Source: Treponema sp. UBA6367 (GTDB lineage: Bacteria; Spirochaetota; Spirochaetia; Treponematales; Treponemataceae). Taken from it: 64,000 nt of DNA. Each line of letters begins with the position of its first letter. Positions within the stretch are counted from its first letter, which is position 1. Positions 59,771-64,000 of the stretch are shown one piece after another. Position numbers and translations under genes: made by a program. The notes below the pieces were generated by a model that was given only the letters and a program-made list of their open reading frames with translations, made no database searches and had not been told where the DNA came from. Location of the stretch: the NCBI GenBank assembly GCA_002437725.1, contig DJRF01000022.1, forward strand, positions 37,217 to 101,216, written 5' to 3'.

Positions 59771-59889
59771 TTTAACGGATTTCCAATTTTAGGCACTTTG
59801 CCTCTTCCGGTCAAAGTGAGCCGTTCCTTCGTTAATCCTAAAACAAAGCTTTCGCTTCGTTTTTTAACGGATTTCCAATTTTAGGCACT
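59771..59889 (+). repeat. Direct repeat flanking a short segment (fabF-fabG gap)
   Basis: tttaacggatttccaatttt followed by aggcact occurs at 59771-59797 and, as aggcacta, at 59863-59889. About 65 bases lie between. This could be a duplicated insertion end. Confidence 0.8.
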
Positions 59890-59898
59890 AGCCTCGTT

Positions 59899-60642
59899 TT
59901 AGGCACCCATTCCGCCATCGATGCCTAGCACCTGGGCGGTCATGTATGCGCTTAAATCGCTTGCTAAAAACAAGGCTGCATTTGCAACATCTTCTGTAGT
60001 TCCAGCCCGTTTCAACGGAACAGAATCTATCATCGACTTTTTTAAGTCTTCCTTTAAAACTGCTGTCATATCGGTTTCAATAAAACCAGGCGCAATGCAG
60101 TTTACACGAATTCCTCGTGAACCAACTTCCTTTGCAAGCGATTTGCTATATGCAATAAGACCGCCTTTGCTTGCCGCATAATTCACCTGTCCGCCCTGTC
60201 CGTGAATTCCAACAATTGAAGACATATTTATAATTGAACCTTTGCGTTTTTTCAGCATATCGTTCGAAACAATCTTACAAACAATAAATGCCCCGGTAAG
60301 ATTTACATTTAAAACTGCCTGCCAATCTTCCAATTTCATTCTAAACGAAAGACCGTCTTTTGTAATACCCGCATTGTTTACAAGCACATCAAACCCGCCA
60401 GAAACATCCAATGCAGACTTTACAACACATTCAAGCTCTCCGGCGTTGCCGCAATCCGCACAAATCTCATGAAAAGAAGAGCCATTTTCACAAGCAATCT
60501 TCTCCAAATCATTTTTTGCCTGGCTTGGCTTAGAACAAAGTCCCCAAACCTCAGCGCCATTTTTAAGAAAAACCTCTACAATTTTTCTTCCAATTCCGCG
60601 GCTAGATCCAGTTACTAAGGCTTTTTTCCCTTTTAATAGCAT
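59899..60642 (-). CDS. fabG: 3-oxoacyl-ACP reductase
   Basis: The 247-residue SDR enzyme reduces 3-oxoacyl-ACP with NADPH. LVTGSSRGIGRKIV is the cofactor loop, VNNAGITKDG the NNAG motif, SIVGIHGQGGQVNYAASKGG contains the catalytic Ser-Tyr-Lys set, and GFIETDMTAVL is the substrate loop. It is similar in length to E. coli FabG. fabD lies 30 bp upstream and fabF follows across a 254-bp repeat gap. acpP is not found. Confidence 0.96.
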   Translation of the reverse strand: MLLKGKKALVTGSSRGIGRKIVEVFLKNGAEVWGLCSKPSQAKNDLEKIACENGSSFHEICADCGNAGELECVVKSALDVSGGFDVLVNNAGITKDGLSFRMKLEDWQAVLNVNLTGAFIVCKIVSNDMLKKRKGSIINMSSIVGIHGQGGQVNYAASKGGLIAYSKSLAKEVGSRGIRVNCIAPGFIETDMTAVLKEDLKKSMIDSVPLKRAGTTEDVANAALFLASDLSAYMTAQVLGIDGGMGA

Positions 60643-60672
60643 TGTATTTCCTATATTTTTAAAAACTAAATC

Positions 60673-61629
60673 TTACAGATTTTCAATACTCTCAGCAGTA
60701 TTCACAGAAGAACAAGTCCATTTTTCTGAATACTCCGTATTTTTCCAAAGACCACCAAGAACTCTTCCAGGTCCAACTTCAAGAACATTCCATTCAGAAT
60801 CCGAATCAGATTCCATCATAGAACCTAACACTTTTTCTTCATCCGTCCACAAAACAGAATGAGTAAGATGCAAAACAGCAGATTTTTTAGCTTCTTCGCC
60901 ACTCATAACCTGTTTTCCTGTAACATTGCTGAATAAAGGAATTATTGGATTATTGAACTGCACATCGGCAATTGCTTTTTCAAATTCATCAGCAGCCGCT
61001 TGCATTAAAGGACTGTGAAAAGGTCCAGCAACTGCAAGACGAATTGCACGGCGTGCGCCAGCTTCTGTCGCGGCGGCTTCAAGCTTAGTCAAAGCATCCG
61101 CAGTACCACTTACAACAGTTTGCTTTACGCTATTCATATTAGCAGCATAGACATTTTCAATTCCATCAACAAGTTCTTTTACCTTTTCTGGAGCAAGACC
61201 TACTATAGCAGTCATTCCTGGAGCGTGACCTTCATTTTCCGCAGCGATTTTTTCGCAAACCTTTTGCATTATAAGCCCACGCTTTCTTACAACTTTTACA
61301 ACATCTTCAAAAGAAAGAACACCTGAAGCATATAAAGCAGGGAATTCTCCCAGGCTAAAGCCCATTGCGGCAGAAGGCTTTATTCCCTTTTCTTCGAGAA
61401 CAGCCATTATTGCAATACTATCTGCCATAATTGCAAGCTGACTATTATCAGAACGACTCAACTGAGCAGCATCAGATTCCCACATCAGTTTTGCCATATC
61501 AACTCCAGTTATTTCTGAAATTTTATCAATAATTTTTTTAGCGACAGGAAAAGCCTCGCAAATATCTTTCAACATTCCAGGCTCTTGTGCCCCCTGGCCT
61601 GGAAACAAAAAAGCAAACTTCTTAGACAT
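60673..61629 (-). CDS. fabD: Malonyl-CoA:ACP transacylase
   Basis: It loads malonyl groups onto acyl carrier protein. The 318 residues begin FAFLFPGQGAQ. The nucleophile motif is GFSLGEFPALY with Ser92 (normally GHSLGE; here Phe replaces His). The catalytic His is in AVAGPFHSPLM, and an Arg in KRGLIMQ is the malonyl-binding residue. A GAGG ribosome site is present. It begins the fab operon; the upstream 255-bp region (61630-61885) has no other gene. Confidence 0.95.
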   Translation of the reverse strand: MSKKFAFLFPGQGAQEPGMLKDICEAFPVAKKIIDKISEITGVDMAKLMWESDAAQLSRSDNSQLAIMADSIAIMAVLEEKGIKPSAAMGFSLGEFPALYASGVLSFEDVVKVVRKRGLIMQKVCEKIAAENEGHAPGMTAIVGLAPEKVKELVDGIENVYAANMNSVKQTVVSGTADALTKLEAAATEAGARRAIRLAVAGPFHSPLMQAAADEFEKAIADVQFNNPIIPLFSNVTGKQVMSGEEAKKSAVLHLTHSVLWTDEEKVLGSMMESDSDSEWNVLEVGPGRVLGGLWKNTEYSEKWTCSSVNTAESIENL

Positions 61630-61885
61630 AATAACCTCACAGATTATGACATTTTCAATTTATTTGTCATCAATATAACAGTCTAACATTTTTACAATTT
61701 TTGTCAATACGAACATCAAGCAATCAATGCAAAACATTCTTGAAATCAAAATGGCGATATATTTTGATACTTTCGCATATTTTTTTTGTAACCATAAATG
61801 TATTAGATTGTTGTTTTAGTGAAACCTAAAAGCGAATATACAATTGGAACCGCTGATTTTCCTCCTTTTTCAGCGGTTCTTTTTT
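61630..61885. other. Intergenic region upstream of fabD, with possible small RNA
   Basis: The 256-bp gap is AT-rich and carries the fabD promoter region. Near its right end is a + strand terminator (61847-61887) with no + strand gene in front, suggesting a small RNA of unknown length. No clear + strand promoter could be fixed; candidates lie around 61740-61800. Confidence 0.45.
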
Positions 61886-61887
61886 TT
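61847..61887 (+). terminator. Strong + strand terminator with no upstream gene
   Basis: gaaccgctga (61847-61856) and tcagcggttc (61870-61879) pair perfectly, followed by eight T's (61880-61887). The T-run overlaps the stop codon of the convergent dgt gene. It is on the opposite strand to both flanking genes, so it may end a small RNA. Confidence 0.75.
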
Positions 61888-63163
61888 AAAATGAAATTAT
61901 TTCTTCATAAACTTGAATTGCAAAACTGTCTGTCATTCCAGAAATAAACTCAATTACACACTTCGTAAACGATTCATAATCTTCAATAGAAAATATTTTT
62001 TCAGTATTAAAATGCATAATTTTATATCTATCAACTCGACTTCTACAAGTTTCCGAACAAGGCATATAGTGAGCATATTTTATAAGCCACTGTTCAAAAG
62101 TTTTGCACAAAATAGGATAATAACGCAAAGCCTGATTCAAGCGACCATGCTGCACATATTCTTTGGTTTTCATAAGAGTTCTAAAGATTGTACCAAGAAC
62201 ATTTCCTGCGTAAATGCTAAATTCCTTAAGCCGCCAATGATTGTAAATATGTGAAAAATTAAACTTTTTTAGTTCAAGTATAAACCTAAAATATTCATCG
62301 CTAAAACACAATCCTTTTTCAGGGGAACTCTGCTCACAAAGATCTACAATTAAATCATTTATAAGAACAGTAGTATTTACAGCCTTGCCACTTCTAAAAG
62401 CGTGTTTTTCTTTTCCATTCAATGTCGTGGCAACAATTTCTCGAATATGGCGATAAGCTCCCATATCCAAAATATGATACTGTCTGGCGTCTTCAATATC
62501 TCTGCCAAGATATGCAATTTTATCAGCAATTTTTACAACACAACCTTCCCAGGTAAACGGTTGAATTAACCCCGGTCTTTTTATTGAATACAAATCAATA
62601 TTTTCATTTCTGGGCTTTATTCCTTGCTGGTCAATTTCTCCACAATGACATATAAGACCATCTCTTACGGCATAAGTCAAATCCAAAGGTTGCTCAATTC
62701 CATCTGGGTCAGGAAGAGTTTCAATAAAATCAGCAAAAAAAAGACTATTTCTTTCATGCCAAAATTTTTTTGGTGCGTTTTGCCCTTCTTTTTGCTCCAT
62801 AAGTGCATTTAAGCAATCCTCTCCGTGATGACCAAAAGGAGCATGCCCTATATCATGGCCTAAAGCAATAGCTTCTGCCAATTGTTCGTTTAATCCTAAA
62901 AATTTTGCAATTGTTTTAGAAACAGAAGCAACATGCATAACATGCTCCATTCTAGTACAGACATGGTCATTATGAGGGGCATAAAAAACTTGAGTTTTGT
63001 GCTTTAAACGTCGAAATGCTTGACAGTGCAAGATACGTGTATAATCACGTTCAAAATCAGAACGAATATCATTGCGAGAATAAATCGGTGTCTTTCTTTT
63101 TATAGAAACTTCCCACTTAGGATTATTCTCATCACATTTTTCTTTTGTAAAAGCGTTTTGCAT
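61886..63163 (-). CDS. dgt: Deoxyguanosinetriphosphate triphosphohydrolase (dGTPase family, HD domain)
   Basis: The 425 residues hold the HD phosphohydrolase core: RMEHVMHVASVSKTIA, AIALGHDIGHAPFGHHGE (HD at the metal site) and a further Asp in KIADKIAYLGRDIEDA. It hydrolyses dGTP to deoxyguanosine and triphosphate. Its extended -10 (TGGTATAAT on the minus strand) ends at 63170, so transcription should start at 63163, the A of ATG, giving a leaderless mRNA. The stop overlaps a terminator of the opposite strand. Length fits bacterial Dgt proteins (about 420-500). Confidence 0.92.
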   Translation of the reverse strand: MQNAFTKEKCDENNPKWEVSIKRKTPIYSRNDIRSDFERDYTRILHCQAFRRLKHKTQVFYAPHNDHVCTRMEHVMHVASVSKTIAKFLGLNEQLAEAIALGHDIGHAPFGHHGEDCLNALMEQKEGQNAPKKFWHERNSLFFADFIETLPDPDGIEQPLDLTYAVRDGLICHCGEIDQQGIKPRNENIDLYSIKRPGLIQPFTWEGCVVKIADKIAYLGRDIEDARQYHILDMGAYRHIREIVATTLNGKEKHAFRSGKAVNTTVLINDLIVDLCEQSSPEKGLCFSDEYFRFILELKKFNFSHIYNHWRLKEFSIYAGNVLGTIFRTLMKTKEYVQHGRLNQALRYYPILCKTFEQWLIKYAHYMPCSETCRSRVDRYKIMHFNTEKIFSIEDYESFTKCVIEFISGMTDSFAIQVYEEIISF

Positions 63164-63169
63164 TTAAAA

Positions 63170-63178
63170 ATTATACCA
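63170..63178 (-). promoter_or_regulatory. Extended -10 promoter of dgt (leaderless)
   Basis: On the minus strand TGG precedes TATAAT (63175-63170), an extended -10 motif. Its distance puts the start at 63163, the dgt ATG. The -35 box is weak (TGATTA), as expected for extended -10 promoters. Confidence 0.55.
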
Positions 63179-63261
63179 TGAAAGAATAAAAATAATCAGT
63201 TAAAATGTCAAATTTTGGATAAATCTAAATCATAATTTAGGATTTTTAAAAATTTGAAAAA

Positions 63262-63759
63262 TTAGTTTTCTAAAAGTATTTTTTCAATCTCTGCAATATA
63301 CAATGTATGAATATCGTCTTTCCAAAATTTTTCTTTTAAATCATTTTCTAAAAGCATAGAAGAATCCATAGGCTGCACATACAATTTTCTACAAATAAAA
63401 ACAAGCCTGGATTCTTTCAGCCAAACCGTATCAAATCCGTGTGCAACAGTCAATTTACATTCAGAAATCTTATCCTTATCGCGTCCAGAATACTTTCCAC
63501 AATATGACATAACATCCCTATAATTTTTAGGCAACACGCAAACAGAAAACTTGCTTTTAGAATCAACAAACTGTTTTGTATATCTACTAGGACGAATATA
63601 AACAGAAATCACATTTCTATTCCACATAACGCCAAGACCACCCCAACTTGCTGTCATAGTATTAGTTTTTCCATCTTTTTCAGTTGTAATTAAAAACCAT
63701 TCATCGCCTATAAGAGTAAAGGGATTTTCTTTGAAATCTGAAATAGAAATTTCTTGCAT
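63262..63759 (-). CDS. Flavin reductase-like FMN-binding protein
   Basis: The 165-residue protein starts IGDEWFLITTEKDGKTNTMTA and has SWGGLGVMWNRNVISVYIRP, a pattern like the FMN-binding split-barrel of flavin reductases (Flavin_Reduct). The conserved SxxP/GN-like FMN-binding segment includes TMTASWGG. It should bind FMN and may reduce flavin or act as a small oxidoreductase. The C-terminus (LYIAEIEKIL) ends normally. Ribosome site GAGG is present. It is on the same strand as dgt, separated by a palindromic stretch. Confidence 0.85.
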   Translation of the reverse strand: MQEISISDFKENPFTLIGDEWFLITTEKDGKTNTMTASWGGLGVMWNRNVISVYIRPSRYTKQFVDSKSKFSVCVLPKNYRDVMSYCGKYSGRDKDKISECKLTVAHGFDTVWLKESRLVFICRKLYVQPMDSSMLLENDLKEKFWKDDIHTLYIAEIEKILLEN

Positions 63760-63784
63760 AACTTTCCTCTGTTAAATAAAAAAA

Positions 63785-63895
63785 GTCCAGCAACAACCTA
63801 CTTTCCCACCAAAGGCAGTATCATCGGCGTAAGAGAGCTTGACTTCCGTGTTCGGTATGGGAACGGGTATTGCCTCTCCACTATGGTCACTGGAC
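63785..63895 (-). rRNA. 5S ribosomal RNA
   Basis: On the minus strand the sequence starts GTCCAGTGACC, contains CCCGTTCCCATACCGAACAC and AGCTCTCTTACGCCGATGAT, and ends GTTGTTGCTGGAC. Its 5' GTCCAG pairs with the 3' CTGGAC. A T-run of seven bases follows immediately, so it is the last gene of the rRNA operon before the flavin reductase gene. Confidence 0.96.
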
Positions 63896-63913
63896 AATTT
63901 ATCCTAAAAAAAC

Positions 63914-63942
63914 TTTATAAGGTAAAAAATGCACCTTATAAA
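63914..63942 (-). other. Hairpin in the 23S-5S spacer
   Basis: Perfect 10-bp arms tttataaggt (63914-63923) and accttataaa (63933-63942) lie between 23S and 5S rRNA, probably a processing stem. Confidence 0.6.
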
Positions 63943-63990
63943 ACAAATGTATACTAAAGTGTATTGAATATATCACGGAATCAATAATAT

Positions 63991-64000
63991 GGTCAAGCCT
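63991..64000 (-). rRNA. 23S ribosomal RNA (3' end only)
   Basis: On the minus strand the last ten bases read AGGCTTGACC, the usual 3' end of spirochaete 23S rRNA, 95 bp upstream of 5S rRNA. The rest of the gene lies outside the window. Confidence 0.65.

Noticed and set aside
1..64000. Prophage or insertion sequence
   Set aside because: No integrase, transposase or phage structural gene was recognised anywhere in the window.

Overview
The window looks like the chromosome of a saccharolytic spirochaete of the genus Treponema. It is AT-rich, carries many secreted lipoproteins with spirochaete-style lipoboxes, has the order PASTA protein-fmt-def, and has two large multidomain alpha-amylase lipoproteins of the kind expected in gut or rumen treponemes. 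This is inference from gene content. No species is assigned. A 5S rRNA gene and the last bases of a 23S rRNA gene lie at the right edge, so the window ends inside an rRNA operon.

Layout. 1-6.4 kb: PASTA protein (partial), fmt, def, an AEC permease, hisD and a three-domain HisA-HisI-HisE protein. 6.4-10.7 kb: a double-propeller sensor adenylate cyclase, a small lipoprotein and tRNA-Cys. 10.7-14.4 kb: a membrane protein, a single-chain ECF transporter energiser (A1-A2-T), a 350-bp gap with clustered DnaA boxes, and a STAS/zinc-ribbon protein. 14.5-20.5 kb: argS, a membrane-anchored HU-LysM protein, a small HU protein, an HD-GYP protein and gdhA. 20.7-41.3 kb: an accessory region with two GH13 amylases, an Ig-repeat lipoprotein, a decayed VapC-like toxin with its antitoxin, several unknown exported proteins, two large fibronectin-III lipoproteins (one apparently frameshifted, one with an in-frame G9 tract), a META-domain lipoprotein, an SDR enzyme and a DUF4097 protein. 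41.7-44.8 kb: a PurO-like IMP cyclohydrolase, prfA and prmC. 44.8-50.6 kb: an RND efflux operon (outer-membrane factor, adaptor, pump, small PII-like protein). 51-57.8 kb: a RelA-type synthetase, a U32 protein, an esterase, metA, an RlmM-like methyltransferase and a PilZ protein. 57.9-63.8 kb: fabZ, fabF, fabG and fabD, then dgt and a flavin reductase-like gene. The rRNA genes follow.

How the genes fit together. The amylases probably degrade starch or glycogen at the cell surface or in the periplasm. The Ig and FnIII lipoproteins around them are candidate binding or scaffolding proteins, but no function is proven. fabD-G-F-Z form a type II fatty-acid cluster that lacks acpP at its usual place. 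Cyclic-nucleotide and alarmone signalling is well represented: adenylate cyclase, HD-GYP, PilZ and a synthetase-only RelA.

Non-coding DNA is unusually structured. Intergenic regions hold several families of small palindromic repeats. Some copies have different stem sequences but the same loop and preserved pairing. At least four genes (argS, prfA, the antitoxin gene and dgt) have a sigma-70-like -10 box exactly placed to start transcription at the ATG, which predicts leaderless mRNAs.
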